Origin: Cardinalis cardinalis
Lineage: Eukaryota; Chordata; Aves; Passeriformes; Cardinalidae
NCBI GenBank assembly: GCA_014549065.1
Contig: JACDOX010000004.1
Coordinates: 11,563,859-11,627,858 of the forward strand
DNA length: 64,000 bases
Reading direction: 5' to 3'
Made by a program: the position numbers and the translations under genes
Notes under the pieces: generated by a model
Database searches by the model: none
What the model was told of the DNA's origin: nothing
What the model saw: the letters and a program-made list of their open reading frames with translations, nothing else
Part shown: piece after piece, positions 13,711-26,645 of the stretch
How the letters are laid out: every line of letters starts with the position of its first letter
How positions within the stretch are numbered: the first letter of the stretch is position 1

Positions 13711-15205
13711 GTGTTATTTGCATGGTTTTTGAGACACACTCATAGCAAAAAAAGGAAACAATGCCAACTAAAGAGAGTGCAGTCTGGAGTATGGAGCCCT
13801 GTGGCAATGTTCTCTGATGCTCTGAGCTGCCTACAACTGCTGATTCTTTAGTCTGAATATAAAGCATCAAAATCTAGATTTCCAAGTGTCATTTAATTTA
13901 GAGTATGTTAAAATCCAATTGCCTGAATGAATAGGCAAGTCGGTCTTGTCCCAAAGATNGGTAACAGAAAGTGATGGGAATGAGGAAGATTGGTGACTTC
14001 TGAACTCAGTCTGTGTTATAATATGCAAATAAGACAGTAGGGTTATTGCCATTTGCCTTTCTCTTGAGCAGTTACTTNACATGAGCCTTCTGACCTGCCC
14101 TGACCCCCATGGCCCAACCATGGTGTATGTGTTCCACTGTGGAAGCAGGACAGAGCAAAGGAAATGAACTATTTACCTGTCACAAGCCCTTCTTCATCGG
14201 GTTATTTTAAGGGAGGATCTTATTCTTGCTCACATGGATCAAGTTTGCAACAAGGACAGCNCTGAGCAAGAACTCAGGAAGTGCTGGTAGCTCAGCAGTA
14301 AGCAAGAGGGAATGAAAGGTTTGGTAGATGCAGCGAAGCCAAAATGTCATAATGTTCAGCAGAATTATTGGTTTACTCTTGGCATGAGTAATCCAGGAAA
14401 TTCATGGAGCAAGTTTAAATAAATATATTTTGAATAGATTTTTACATAACTAATATTCTATCAGGTGATCCTGTCCATTAACAAAAGCCTGTTTAAATAA
14501 ACAAGGAAATATTCCAGTAGGCTAAGAAAGGTGTAATATAATGGACTGTAATTGGTGTGGGATTTTTATCTGTTCAAGGCAAAGCTCTGCCCCTGCTGGT
14601 GGCTCTGCATTGGCTGGGTACGTGCTCCACAGGGGAGGATGCTGCTCAAGCCCACTGACAGTAAATTGTTGAACATTCCGCTCCATTTCTGCAATGCTAA
14701 AAATAGTTGTCCTCATTTTAAAACACCAGGCTATTAGATTATTCCAAGGGTCTGGCATACTTAGACTAATGGAAGGCACATATCCATAAATTATCAAAAT
14801 ACTAAGTAGTGTTTGACCGTGCTGATTTTGCTTCTATTAAGATGAGTTTCCTTGCTAATAACCCTGGAGTATCAAGGCTATTTAGTAAATCAAGCTACTG
14901 GCAATGGCCCAGTAAATTTAAAAATAAAAAATGTTTTATTTTCATATTGAGAATGGAGAAACATCTGACTGCTTCTTGGTGGTTTTTTTTTTCTGGGTTT
15001 CTTTTTTGTTTGTTTTTAATTTCATAGAAATATGTCTGAAAAATGCTTGAAGTATTTTACAGTAATTGTTTCTCTTTCCCAGCCTTGAAGAGAATCTCAT
15101 GAAGTTCCAGTATGTTTGCCATTATAGATCTTGTTAGTGCCTAAAATAGTCCAAATAGCAAAATGCATTCCAAGTGATTGATAAAAGTTTCTTTCAACAC
15201 TTGTT

Positions 15206-15257
15206 CTTTTTTTGGTTTCTTTTTTTTTCTTCTTTTTTTTGANGTGTGTGTGTGTGT
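15206..15257 (+). repeat. T/C-rich tract followed by (GT)7
   Basis: A polypyrimidine tract of T runs broken by single C or GG residues leads into a perfect (GT)7 microsatellite at 15244-15257, with one N between them. It is not followed by a plausible exon. Confidence 0.85.
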
Positions 15258-18200
15258 TTAGGTAATGTGATTCCTAATTAATTTTTTGCTCCAATATTAT
15301 TTCACAGTGCAGACAACACTCCTGATAAAGTTCNTATACTTGTATGTTAAGATAGCCTCTGCTTTTATTGTTTTCAATTTTTTAGTGTGGNAGTCCTTTA
15401 TTTGAGAGGGAGAAATAGCTAAATGTGGAAATGAAGATATAAAAACTGATGTAAATCCATTCTAAGAGTGTTGTTATATACACACTTACAAAGCAACAAA
15501 GCATCTTAGTCTGCCTTCAGAATTCTTCTCTAATTTTATAAGTTGTTGCAGTGCAATTATAAATGGAAAAACTCAATAAATTATAAGTATATTAAGGACT
15601 ATGTATATAAATACATTACACATTTCCAAANCAGTTAAAGCAATTACATCAATCATTTTAGATTTAATAAGAACCAATACTGATGGTATTGATGTAAAAG
15701 TGAATTTTTGCATGAAGAAATAATCTGTAGAGCACTGATTAAACAATGCAAGACAAAAGACCTATGGCTTCTTTTCGTAAAAAAAATCTGTGATTGTGTT
15801 TTGAGGGTGTTCTTCTAGTTTACAGTGATCCAGTATAGCAGGGAAGATGAAATTTTATTATCTGGTAGCAGACTATGAAGAATTTTTCACAATCAATTTT
15901 GTAAATCTAGAGAAAATGAAGTGCTAACGATTACTTGTAGTGATTAATTAGACTTTTTCCCCTCTACTTTTTCCCATGTATTGATATAGACAGGAGCTGG
16001 AAAGAAGAAGTTGGAAATTGTGCCATAAGTGGAGTTACAAAAATGCCATTTTAGCAAGCTATTTTAAGATTTATTTTAATTGTTGTATGTCATGAGGGCT
16101 TTGTATTTATTTGCTTAATTATTTGCATCATTCTGATGAATAATCNTTCTTTTATTGGCTCTTTCTGTTTTTAAGAGAGCCTGGAGTTTTTCCTTTGTCT
16201 TTGTTCTTTTTGTGTCTGTGAGGCATTTGTCTCCTGCTTGGCTTGGAATCAAGCAAGTGAACTTTCAAAACTTTCTTTTGTTGGTGAATTTTGGCGTGGA
16301 CAGAAAACTCAGCTGGGTGGTGTACAAGTTACTAGGGCCAACTTCTGTCAAGGACATCACATCCATGAATGGAATGGAGAAAGGATTTCATTTGAAATTC
16401 TTTTAATCAGACTTCTAAGCTCCTATTAGAAGCCATATGAGCAGAAATGAATTCTACCAGAATTCAGCTCAGTGACTATAGTTTAATTATGACAAAAAAA
16501 TTAAGGTCTTCATGGTGGCATATTTCATGAATCTGTAAATGGAGGGTGGTTCTTAGCTTTGAGTGGCAGAACAGGTTCTCACTAGGTCTGTAATTATTTA
16601 ATACACTTTGCTAAGAAGGAATAGAAAAGGAAATTACTGCAAATTTTTTATATTCTAATTCCAAATGAGATATTGCTAGGCTTTTAACTTTACCTTTTCC
16701 TTGTAAAGCTATATATTAATTTCAGTATTTAATTGTCTAGCTCTAAACTCAAAGTTCTTCATTTATGGTTTGCTTTTGTTCAAATACTCCTTATTCAAAT
16801 ATTGAGGAGGAGGTTNACTGTGTTGCTCAGCTTGAACATTTACCTTTTAAAAATATTTTTGATTAACAAGATGTTTGATTTTACTTATACTCGGGCTCTG
16901 TATGTAACTTTTAAGCATCTTGTTCCCGGAATGGAATTTGCAAGTTCAAGTCAGATCCTTAATTTTCATGGGCAGTGTAAGGAGAAAGTAATTTGGGAGC
17001 CAGGGGTGACACTCAACTGTACAGATGGCTTACTTTGCTCTTTTTTTAAAACATGGGTTAGAGGACACAGTAAATTAACAGCCTGTATAAAACATTCACT
17101 TGGGAAGTAGGGCAAGCCTGCCTGGTTTCAGAGGATCAAGATTTGCCTTTCTTCCTGCTGAGTAAGTTGGGCGCTTGGAGATGAAGGAGAGCTCTGAAAT
17201 GGCCCTTTCAGCAAAGCCTAGAAACCAGCAGTCTGCCTTGTGCATACAGCTCCTTGTTGGTTTAAGGGTAGATACCTGTGTGCTCAAGTGCCTAATAGGT
17301 GCTGGGGAGACAGTGGAAGCTGTGGCACACTTGTTGGGGTTTTAGGTACTTGGGTAGCATGCAAGTGCCTTCTGGACTGTCTTCTTCAGAACGGGGCCTG
17401 AAATGAAGCTTGAGAAAGCTTTTCATGTGACCAAAATTCTCTAAATTCTGTTGTCTAGTTGTCTGAAGCAACCTACAGCTGTATCTGCTACAGAATTAGA
17501 TAACCTGTAATTGTTAATGGCCTATTATTTTAAACGTGAAAACCACATTAACCAAATACAAGGTAGGAGACATATATAACTCTGGAAATGAATTCAGCTA
17601 TTCCATAGAAAAGAAATGAGAAGCAATACATGTCCAGATGCCTTTTTCTCTTAATTTAGCTCAGTCATGAGATAGGTCTGTAAAATGATGTCTGTGTACA
17701 GTTTGTTTCAGGGGGAAACTGCCTTAGTAAGTGCTCCTGGCAAACGCAGTATTACTGGCTCCAAGGTAGAAGAGAAACCAAACAAATACCCAAACAAATA
17801 CAAAAAGTTTCCTTCTAACCATTTGCAGTCTCAACATCTTTTTTGCCAGCTGTCTAGTATCTACATAAATGGTACATGAATTACATATCCAGTTTCTCAG
17901 TTGTATAATGTGACAGAGGAACTTTACTATTGACTTCTCTTTCAAAAGAGAAAGGACATGTGGTGCTGTGGTACAAACCTGCCCAGCAGTATTATTTTGT
18001 ATTAATACCAGTTGCNTAATTCTTCAAACTGTACAGGTCTTTTCTTCCACTCTTCCATTTTGCTCCTTTCCAGAAGTGGAATATTGTANGAAGGCTAGAA
18101 CTTGAAAAAAGAGACATGTTTATTATAGACCTTGCAGGTAATACTTGTTAAAATTGCCTCTTTTCATGGTCAGATTTTTTGTTGGTTGCAGGTGCTTTTA

Positions 18201-18421
18201 ATTGCAAATATTTGGAATTAAATCTTAATGCCTGTCCAGCTAATTCCTTTTGGAAAATTTTAGGGGAAATAGTTCTGTTGCTTCAACAAGTTAAGAGACC
18301 ACACAAAAAAAAATCCCCACTATTTTGTTGTTATTAAAATTTTGAGAAAGTGTTCTGCAACATGACCTTGATGCAATTTGTGTATCTTTAGGGCAGACAC
18401 TTCCTGTAATATAGCACAAGG

Positions 18422-18441
18422 GGAAGGAAGGAAGGAAGGAA
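18422..18441 (+). repeat. (GGAA)5 microsatellite
   Basis: Five perfect GGAA units. GGAA repeats can bind ETS-family factors, but nothing else here indicates a regulatory role. Confidence 0.9.
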
Positions 18442-19129
18442 CTTATTTTCTGCAGATGAGGTAGCCAGCATTTTCTTCAGCAACAAGATTACCACAGTCT
18501 ATCCATTTCTACACTCAAAGCCAGGATCCCACTGGCTTGTACTGCAGGCATATTTAAAACACTGAAAATGAGATCAGTAATCCTTCAGTGATGTCAGGAC
18601 AAGCAATCAGTGATTGTCCATGAGAAATTTGTGTGAAATATTTGGCCTAACTTAATGTGAGAATTTGGCCACACAAAGGAGAATTTAAGTCAGCCATACA
18701 TGTGGTACTTCTTAAATTTCACTTTTTTTTATTTCTGCAGCATTTGTATTCTTTGAAATAAGTTACTAGTGGCTAACACTGTTATATTTTTTTATACTGT
18801 CAAGTGGAAATTTCCTAAACTTCTTTAACTGCGTTTTGCTGTCTATATTTCTTATTTTCTCTAATTTGGATTTTTTTTTTATTCAAATATGTGCAGAAAA
18901 ATCTGGATTATTTCTGAAACAGTAAGGCATTGTTGATCACTAACATTAGTACAGGCAAGAACTGACTTGTTGAACAGCAACATTGCTGAAAATTATAGGG
19001 ATGTAGANGTGAGACTGAATTATGAGCTAACAGTGTTCCCNTACTGGAATAAAAAAACCCACGTATTGGACTATATAATTAAAATTGCACCTAGCAGATC
19101 AGNGGGAGATATTTTCACTTCTTTGCTNG

Positions 19130-19295
19130 GTGGTGCTGCACTCAGTATGCNGTGTCATGTTTGGGGGAGTCCTCCACCCTCACTTCCACAAGAGATGTGG
19201 AGAAACCAGAGAGGGTCCAGCAGGGAATTAGTTTATGTTCAGGGGCCTAGAAAACAAGCCATCTGAGGAGAGTATCAAAGACAAAAATTTTTTGA
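19130..19295 (+). mobile_element. CR1 LINE fragment, late ORF2 segment
   Basis: The sequence resembles the late-ORF2 part of CR1: a diverged '...gagtactgtgtccagttctggg' region, 'gagatgtggagaaaccagag', 'agggtccagcagggaa', 'caggggcctag' and 'tgaggagag'. It is strongly diverged and contains several Ns. It stops abruptly near 19300, where an earlier part of CR1 ORF2 begins. The two pieces therefore come from separate insertions or a rearrangement. Confidence 0.65.
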
Positions 19296-19309
19296 GTCTG
19301 GCAAAGAGG

Positions 19310-21115
19310 AAGCCAAGGAATGATAGAAACTGTCCTGCAAATCTGAGGAGTCCAGCTGGTTAATCTTCAAGGACAGCTTCCTAAAACCCCAAGAGCACTC
19401 CATGTTGTTATGCAGGGAGTTGAGTGAGTATGGCAGAAGGCCAGCATGGATGAACAAGATGCTTCTGGCTGACCTCAGACAGAAAAGAAAGTAAGCAGTG
19501 GAAGCACGGGTGAGCTACCCAGTAGGAGCATAGAGACACTGCCAGAGCATGTGGTGATGGAGTTAGGAAACCAGAAACTCCTCTGGAATTGAAACTAGTA
19601 AGAGAGTTTTAAGGGCTTCTGTTAACTGCATCCAAAGCAAAAACAAAGCTGAAGAAAAGGTTGACCTGCTGCTTAATGAGTGGGGGGTGTGGAAAAGGCT
19701 GAGACTACCCAATTTTTTTTCACCTTGATTTTTCCCTAATAAGTTTTGCCCTCAGGCATCCCAGTTTACTTAAGCATGTTAGCAGAGAGTGTAATGGTGA
19801 ACCTCTGGCCACAGAAGAAGTGTTAAGGAGCACTTAAGCTACTTGGATGCTTACACAATGCCAAACATTATGCATGCAGAGGTGCTGGGGCAGCTGGCTG
19901 ATGTGACTGCCGGGTTGCCCTCTGTCATTATCAAAAAATTATGATTACTAGGGAAGGTCACTGATGACTGGAAACAAGCAAACATCATGTCCATCTTCAA
20001 GGATCCATTGAATTGCCNGCCAGTCACTCTCACCTCTGTCCCTGGAAAAATGCTGTAGCAAATCCTGAAAGGCATATCTGAACAGAGGAAGGACTAGAAG
20101 GTCACTGCAAACAGCCAGCATGGATTTACCAAGGATAAATCACACTGACCTACCTGATTGCCTACTCTGATAAAATGGCTGTCAGTGTGGATTAGGGGAG
20201 TACAGTGGATGTTGTGTTCCTTGATTCCAGCCAGGCTTTTGCTCGTCTTCAGACACATAATTACNCTAGAATCTGTGGAGTTCTGACTGGATAAATGAAC
20301 AACAGAGTGGGTGGAAGATTGGGGTCAAAGGTGGAATGATGCTATGCAGTCTGACTGCTCCCTAATAAGTAGTGTCATACCCATGAGGCAATACTGGATA
20401 TTATTTCATGTCCTTATTAATAACATGCACGATAGGGTTCTCAGCAAGTTCGTGGATGTTATCAAATGCAGGGAAGTAGTCTCAGTGTGCTGGAAGGTAG
20501 GGAAGGAACAATATTGAGAAATGAGCTATCACAGAACTCTTAAAGTTAAGCATAGGAAAACACGTGGGTAGGCCTCTGAGAAGGAATACTCTTATGCCAC
20601 AGTACAGGAGAGGTGCCAAATTTCTAGAAAGCAGCTCTACAGAAAGGGAGTTGGGAGTTCTGCTGGATGCCCTTTGTTTGCATAAGGCCGAAGGCATCTT
20701 GGGCTGCCTTAGCAGGGGCGTGTCCAGAAGACCAGGAGGAGTGATTGGTGAGTGCTTGTGCTAGCACATCTGGAGTTCTGCATCCACTTTGGATCTCCTT
20801 GGAGAGGGTAAAGAGCAGCTCCTTGGGGCGAGTCCCGCGGAGGCCCACCGAGATCACCAGGGCTTGAAGCCCATGATACAAGAGGGGAGGCGGGAGGCCG
20901 AGGGAGCTGGGCTTGTTCAGCCTTAAGGTGAGATGATTTGGAAAGTGGGGGCTGGTGTGCAGACTCATTGCTGTCTGTAAATACTGAGTGGGTGTGGAAA
21001 AGCCAGAGTCAAACTCCTATCAGAGGTGTGCAATGAAAGGATGAGAGGTGATGAATACAAGCTAAAATAAAAAAAATTTNGACTCTATCTCAGAATAAGT
21101 TTCGTACAATGAATT
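19310..21115 (+). mobile_element. long decayed CR1 LINE with ORF2/RT region
   Basis: This is the longest CR1 copy in the window, about 1.8 kb, 5'-truncated and without a continuous frame. The order matches CR1 ORF2. It starts with 'aaggacagcttcctaaaa', then 'tggatgaacaag', 'atggagttaggaaa', 'ctggaaacaagcaaac' and 'gccagtcactctcacctc'. After that come 'agccagcatggatttaccaa' (20111-20130), 'agtggatgttgt' and the RT active-site region near 20440. It ends in a late ORF2 segment, 'gagctgggcttgttcagcc' (20904-20922), and then the start of the 3' region. The residues where the family has Phe-Ala-Asp-Asp read Phe-Val-Asp-Val, so the catalytic aspartate pair is lost. Many indels and stops are present. 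It is an inactive fossil. Confidence 0.85.
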
Positions 21116-21218
21116 TGGGATTGAGTAAAAACACAAATGGGAAAGCTAAATGAAGAAAACATTTCCANAAATTTTTTAGTGTTAGCTGTATTATATGTCC
21201 AGCAGTTGGGAAGAATGG

Positions 21219-21275
21219 GAATCATAGAACAACACAGGTTGGAAGGGGCTTCAAAAGAATATCTGACACGACTTT
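21219..21275 (-). mobile_element. short CR1 3' end fragment
   Basis: On the + strand it reads as the reverse complement of a CR1 3' end: 'aatcatagaacaacacaggt' followed by 'tggaaggggcttcaaaa'. It lies just downstream of the long plus-strand CR1 and in the opposite orientation, so it is another insertion. Only the terminal ~55 bp are recognisable. Confidence 0.7.
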
Positions 21276-22764
21276 TCACAAAAAACGGAAACTAGATAAA
21301 CTGAACAGAAGTCGTATACATTTGTAAATTATTTCAGGAATTATCCTCTCATTTTTAGGTGAGGACATGCAGAAGTTTATTTCACTAGATACCATTTTGT
21401 ATGCTTTCTCTTGGGCTTGCTTCTAAAATTGAGCTGTTGGTTGTATAAGCCACCCCCTCCAAAAGAAAAAAGTAAAAGGCAGACACTGTAGGAAGTGATG
21501 AAAAGTCCAGAACTATTTGATAATTTATATGTCTGTACACCTCCAAAGCTTTGAATTCAATTCCCAGATGTGTAGTACATGATGAGTACATGATATGTTA
21601 CTTGAAAGATTTGACAAAATGCTGNTACAAATTTTGCAAGTTATAGCCAGCTGTTCTAGTTAACCTCACTTAAACCTTANACTTCTATTTAAGGAAATTA
21701 CACTCTCTGAAGGGTGAAAGAATGTTTAGACATTGCTCTGTCTAATTTTTTTAAAGGAATTTTAAAAACACCATAAGCTTTCCCTTGGATATTCTCCACT
21801 CTTTTTGTCTACAGATGTATAAATAATGTGTGTTGTACTGAGGCCATGAGACTGAATTCTGCAGGCTGGAAAAGACATGCAAACTATCTCCTGCTAGATG
21901 ATTTGAGGGAGAAAGAAAAAGTTTGCATTTTCTTAATTAGGTCGTTTTTGTGCTGTCTGTATATAATTTTGCCCATCTGTCTTCTGTATGTCTCACAAAA
22001 CATGCAAGTATACATTAATAAAAACCTAGAGCAGGTGTTATTTTTGTATAATATAGACAGGCTGCAGATTGCATTTGATGAAGATGTTAACATAGTAACA
22101 TTGTACATTGTGATCCTTTTCTGAGCTTAAAGNTAGGAAATTAGAGCTGGAAATAGCTTTATAATCGGCCTTTTTATTGAAATACCATCAAACAAAGAAT
22201 TTAATCTGCTGAAATAACCTGAGGTTGAGTTAATAGTTTAAAACTCACCCCTTCTGTGTTTTCTCTTTATTTTGGTTTGTTTTTAATACTTGGGTAATTT
22301 CATATGCTTTTCAAAGTGAAAGAAGTTTGTTTTCTTTTCATAAATCATATCTGTATATTTTTTCAGTTTATCTGGGCAGGAGACCTTCACAATTGACTAG
22401 TTATATTTAAAAATTAAAATTAAGGTATTAATAGGAATAAATGTATTAAAATTGGTTCTGCAGAAGAATAGAAGTACTTTAATAAGCAGGTATAGACTCA
22501 ATAAGTAGTTGAGAATTTTTAAATCTGAGAAAATNCCTTAGGATGAATGGAAAAATAAATTAGTCCTATTAACTGACAAAACTATGGAAAGCCATATNAT
22601 TTTTTGTAGACATTTCACACCTTTTTGAATGAGAGACAATCAGCATCCAAATTACTTCATTTTTGTCTCATAATTAAACTTCACTGCAGTAAAATTATTT
22701 TAAAGAATACAATTACTTGAACAATGTTTGTTTGAGATTTGTATTTTATCCTTTTGTGTTCCAG

Positions 22765-22809
22765 GGTGAACGTGGCTTTCCAGGTAGTAAAGGTGAAGAA
22801 GGTGAAAAG
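22765..22809 (+). CDS. collagen triple-helix exon, 45 bp
   Basis: This exon encodes 15 residues, GERGFPGSKGEEGEK, which are five perfect Gly-X-Y triplets. The acceptor is a pyrimidine-rich tract ending TTCCAG (CAG at 22762-22764). The donor is AAG|GTAAAT. The exon begins on a whole glycine codon and its 45-base length is a multiple of nine, the classic collagen exon design. The charged triplets (GER, GEE, GEK) are typical of non-fibrillar helices. The product would be part of a secreted or membrane-anchored collagen chain that forms a trimer. The next visible exon is 18.8 kb downstream and joins in phase 0. No other frame here has a similar signal. The paralogue is not resolved. Confidence 0.93.
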
Positions 22810-23938
22810 GTAAATTATTCTGTCCATGTAATTTATTGGTTTAACAATATGATATACGGCCAACCAAGTAGAGCTTTGTTTTGACTGTCTGCCTTAACCC
22901 TCTAATTCATAAAATTCTTACATTTTTGACATGTAAATACTGAAGAATGAGAAGTTCTTTATGTATTTGCTGAGTGCCATCAGGGCTTAATTTAGATTTT
23001 TTTTTTTCTCTAAGAAAAAGTTTTTGGAGGAACCAACAGAACCTCTGCAGTGGCAGGAAATAGTTCAATAGCCTGTACTAAAATGGGAGCTAAACTGGCC
23101 TTGTGGAAGGCTGTCTTGGCTGATAAAATGCCAGNATTAGGTGGTACCAGATGATGCAACCCAATCTTCTTGTGTTAGCTCTGACAGGTAAGTTTTCCTA
23201 GGTCATCAATCAAAGGCAAAAAAATGTGTTAAGGTACAAGTAGAAGGAAAAGCTGGACACCAGCTTGTCTAATAGGAATTAAAATAACAGNGTTGATACT
23301 TTAAAATAACAGGTTGTAACTTCAGTTCTTAACCATGTTCATGCCTGGTTACTGGTTTCTCACTAGTTCTGTCTGGTCTGGATTAGGCANCCTGAAATAA
23401 GAATCTTTTCTTGAAACAAGTAGTTTCTCTGGGCTTCAGCCCACTGTCTAAAAAGGGTGCAGAGAAGCATTTCTGCTGAATTTATATATCATAAAGATGA
23501 AGAATGACAGAAGCTGCTATTCTGGCAATATTCAGACTGATGAAAATAGAGAGTAGGTGGCAGCTTCTGAATTTAAAAAAGTGTAATATATTTGTGAGTT
23601 AGGCTGCTTTGGACATGGATATANTCACTCACCCACCATACCTCTTCAGAAGTGTCAGACAGCTTTCCAGTGTTCATATTTTAAAGAAAGCATGCTATGG
23701 ATTAACAGAATTGAAGCAGATTTAAAATGTGGAGGTTTTTTAGGAGGAAGTATCCCAGTAGCCGAGAAGGAAGAAGTGTCAGAAGTAAAAACCAGCATCC
23801 ATAGCAACTAACATTTATAATGTGAGGATTCAGCCTCTAAAAAAAACCCACTCGTTAAGCTTGAGTGTTTCTGCCTCCAATGACAAATCTTATTTCCTTG
23901 GTAGTATCATTATTCATCAGTTCTGAAGGGTTTGTGGA

Positions 23939-23952
23939 TTTTTTTTTTTTTT
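23939..23952 (+). repeat. poly(T) tract, 14 bases
   Basis: T14 followed by a C-rich stretch. It resembles a polypyrimidine tract but no exon with a donor follows. Confidence 0.8.
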
Positions 23953-26174
23953 CCCCTCCCCATAATTGCTCTGCAGCTGTGCTGTGCTCTCCTCGAGTTT
24001 TATGAATAAATTGTGTTTGAGCACAGGCACATGGTTCCAGCTGTTGCTGCCATTCTCTTTGCTTAATTTCCCTTATTTTAAAGGAGAGATAAAGTGACCC
24101 AACCACTGGTAATTACATTTTTCTTATGTGGAAACCAAACCAGCATGCTTAGACCATTTTGTTTCTTTCTGTCTCATAAACTCAGATGATAATTAAAAGG
24201 TCCCATTTAAAAATACTCCTAGTGTTTATTATTATGTTTACTGTAATTTCTTATTNATGCTGCATTCAACTGCCCTTCAAATTAAAGGAAATATAAGGGT
24301 GGAAGGTTCTTTGTTTACCAGGAATTACTCAAAAATAATTTGGGCTAGTCTCATCCGAAGGTACACATGATATTTTTGTGGGAAGCATGTGTTTTAAGGT
24401 TATGGGAAGTAGGTCTTTAGCAGTTATTCAGTTCAGCTTTAATTAAAATTATTTTTTAAGAATAAAAATGTGGAGTTTCAGCTACTGAACTCCAGTATAA
24501 AAAAAAATTTTCAACACATTTGCATTTTAACATAGCAGCTCAAAATGAAGTAGTTATACTACTTTGTATAACTATTTGTGTAACAAACATGATTACAAAG
24601 CCTGAAATGGAAAAATTTCCTATTACCCAAAATTTTACCTAGTATTGCATGTTAAGGAACAATATTTCTGCACACAATATTTGGATGTATCATCAAGGGT
24701 GGGGCACAGCTACCTCAGCCTGGGGTATTTGCCATTCCAGACTCCCTGCAGAGGTACATGGAAATGAACCNTTCTCTCTCTAATTTTGGTTTAGTGACCC
24801 CATAATTTCTTAGGATTGAATACTTGAAACCAACCCAGCCTTATACCTCATTTTATCAAATGAAAATAGTTGGTTCTTTGTATTAGGTTCTGCTTTGGCA
24901 GAGCAAGCCTTGGGGACACCAGAGAGACAGAGACAGCTGAGGTGACAGTGCGTGATCATTTGTACATTACAGTTATGGGAAGCATCTATAATGTAAATTA
25001 TTGAGGGAGATTCCTTTATGCTGTTTAAGGGTTCCTCTGCCACACTTGGTTCTTCTTGAGGAATCCGAAAGTCTTGTTCTGCTTTTGGTCATGGCTGAAC
25101 TTGGTTCTCTCTTACAAAAGCCAATAGTGGTTCAAGAAGTGCAGGTGTTATATTGCAAGTTTTCCCTCCAAGGGAAATTTACTCTCATTGTGAATTTATT
25201 TTAATTCTCCTTTGTATTCTGTTTTCTTTGTGTTACATAGATAATGACACTCTTACGTGATAGTCTTATAACTGCAACAAAAACATTGGTTTACCCTTTT
25301 ATAGCGTGACTGAAAAGGTATATGCTGAGAGCAGTTTTAATTGGTTTGCTGCCAAGTAGGCAGACTGTNTCATGGGGATCTGTTCTCCTTCTAAGACTGC
25401 TTAGAATTTTAATTTTACAGTATGGGATAGAAAATATGGCTATTACATTTCATGATGATAGGAAGTCAGAAGGTACTGATAATAACTAGAAGAAAGGTTT
25501 AAAATACAGAATGTTCATGGTAAATCAGAGGTGTAGCCTGAAAATAAAAATGAAATTGCAACTGAAAGACTAAGATGTTCCAAAGTGAAGTATTGTCCGC
25601 AACAGTAATTAAAAAGTCCTATTAAAATTGCTATTTGGTGTTGATATGGCTTCAGCTTGAAGGCAAGCACTGGGAATGACTGGTGCTCAGAAATACAGAA
25701 CCTTTGAGGAAGGACTGCATGATTTACTCTTAGAGTCAGCTGAAAATATGTGAACAGCCTTCAAATATGTAACATTGCTGCAAAGGAGGAAGGAAATGGT
25801 CTGTTTGTGTGTCTGTAGTGCATGCAGGGCAGTGGGCTGGAAATNCAGCAAGGAAGATGCTGTGTAGCCATTAGGAAAGAGTTTTTAATTTTAACACTGT
25901 TGTTTATTACAGAAGTAATTTCCTCTTCCAGTGATATGCAGTTTTTATCCTGGTAACACAAAAGGGAATAAATTAAAGACTTGCTTCATGGAAACACACG
26001 AGATGAGACTATCTTAAATGACTTTGTCATTTTCTGTGAATAGCATCAAAATTATGCAAGGTGTCCCTTACATTTATTTCTAATTCGATAAACACAGAGA
26101 ATAGCAAGACCATTTCTTTTTGAACATACATACTTGTTTGTTTTTAATGTCCAGNTAATAGTTTTCTGTGCTAG

Positions 26175-26283
26175 GACTGTAAAGCTCTGGAACAAGTTGC
26201 CCAAAGTGGTTTTCCAGCAGCACCTTTTCCTTGAGGCTTTCAAGGCAAGCCCTGAGCAATCTGGCCTGATTGACAGGTTTGGG
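26175..26283 (+). mobile_element. CR1 LINE 3' region fragment
   Basis: It matches the CR1 block 'aagctctggaacaagttgcc', followed by a 'caaagtggtttt' region, 'gaggctttcaaggcaagccc' and 'tgagcaatctggcctg'. The terminal ATTCTRTG repeats are not present, so this is an internal fragment of the 3' region. Confidence 0.8.
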
Positions 26284-26440
26284 TCTGGATTTCAANCTCT
26301 GCAGGTTTCAAGATCTCAGACCTGTCTTGAAATTTGCACAGGTTGAAATCTTATTTATTATTACTTATTTTGATACTAGAAGTATGTGCATCACTTGAGG
26401 GTTGGAATAGGCCCAGTGCCTGTTAGCTTGGTGGGAAAAG

Positions 26441-26645
26441 TCCTTTGAGACCATCAAGTCCAACCTATGACCTAACACTACCTTATTAGCTGGACTATGG
26501 CATTAAGTACCACATCCAGTCTTTTTTCAAACACTTNCAGGGACAGTGACTCCACCACCTTTTTAGACAGNCCATTCCATTGTCCAGTCACTCCTTCTGT
26601 GAAGAACTTGTCTAATGTCCACCCTAAATACCCAAATTAGACAAA
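26441..26645 (-). mobile_element. CR1 LINE 3' end fragment
   Basis: The + strand reads as the reverse complement of CR1: 'gagaccatcaagtccaacct', then a 'cactaccttattagct' region, 'cagggacagtgactccacca', 'nccattccat' and 'gaagaacttgtctaatgtcc'. It lies about 160 bp from the plus-strand fragment at 26175-26283 and in the opposite direction, so these are two insertions. Confidence 0.85.

Larger units (their letters stand above)
1..22764 (+). other. intron or upstream part of collagen gene, no exon seen
   Basis: No collagen-like exon, that is, no glycine every third codon between an AG acceptor and a GT donor, was found by reading this stretch on either strand. It is AT-rich and stop-rich in all frames. 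Its last bases form the polypyrimidine tract and CAG acceptor of the first visible exon, so at least the 3' part is intron. It holds CR1 fragments near 4.6-5.9 kb and 19.1-21.3 kb, short microsatellites and a local duplication near 6.1/6.6 kb, each listed separately. An unrelated small exon or noncoding RNA cannot be excluded by eye. Confidence 0.7.

Noticed and set aside
16733..17110. 125-codon open frame on the + strand
   Set aside because: No recognisable domain, AT-rich intron-like composition, and no supporting promoter or splice context.
24745..24762. ATTCCAG ... GAG|GTACAT mini-exon-like arrangement
   Set aside because: The interval is only about a dozen bases and encodes no Gly-X-Y triplet.
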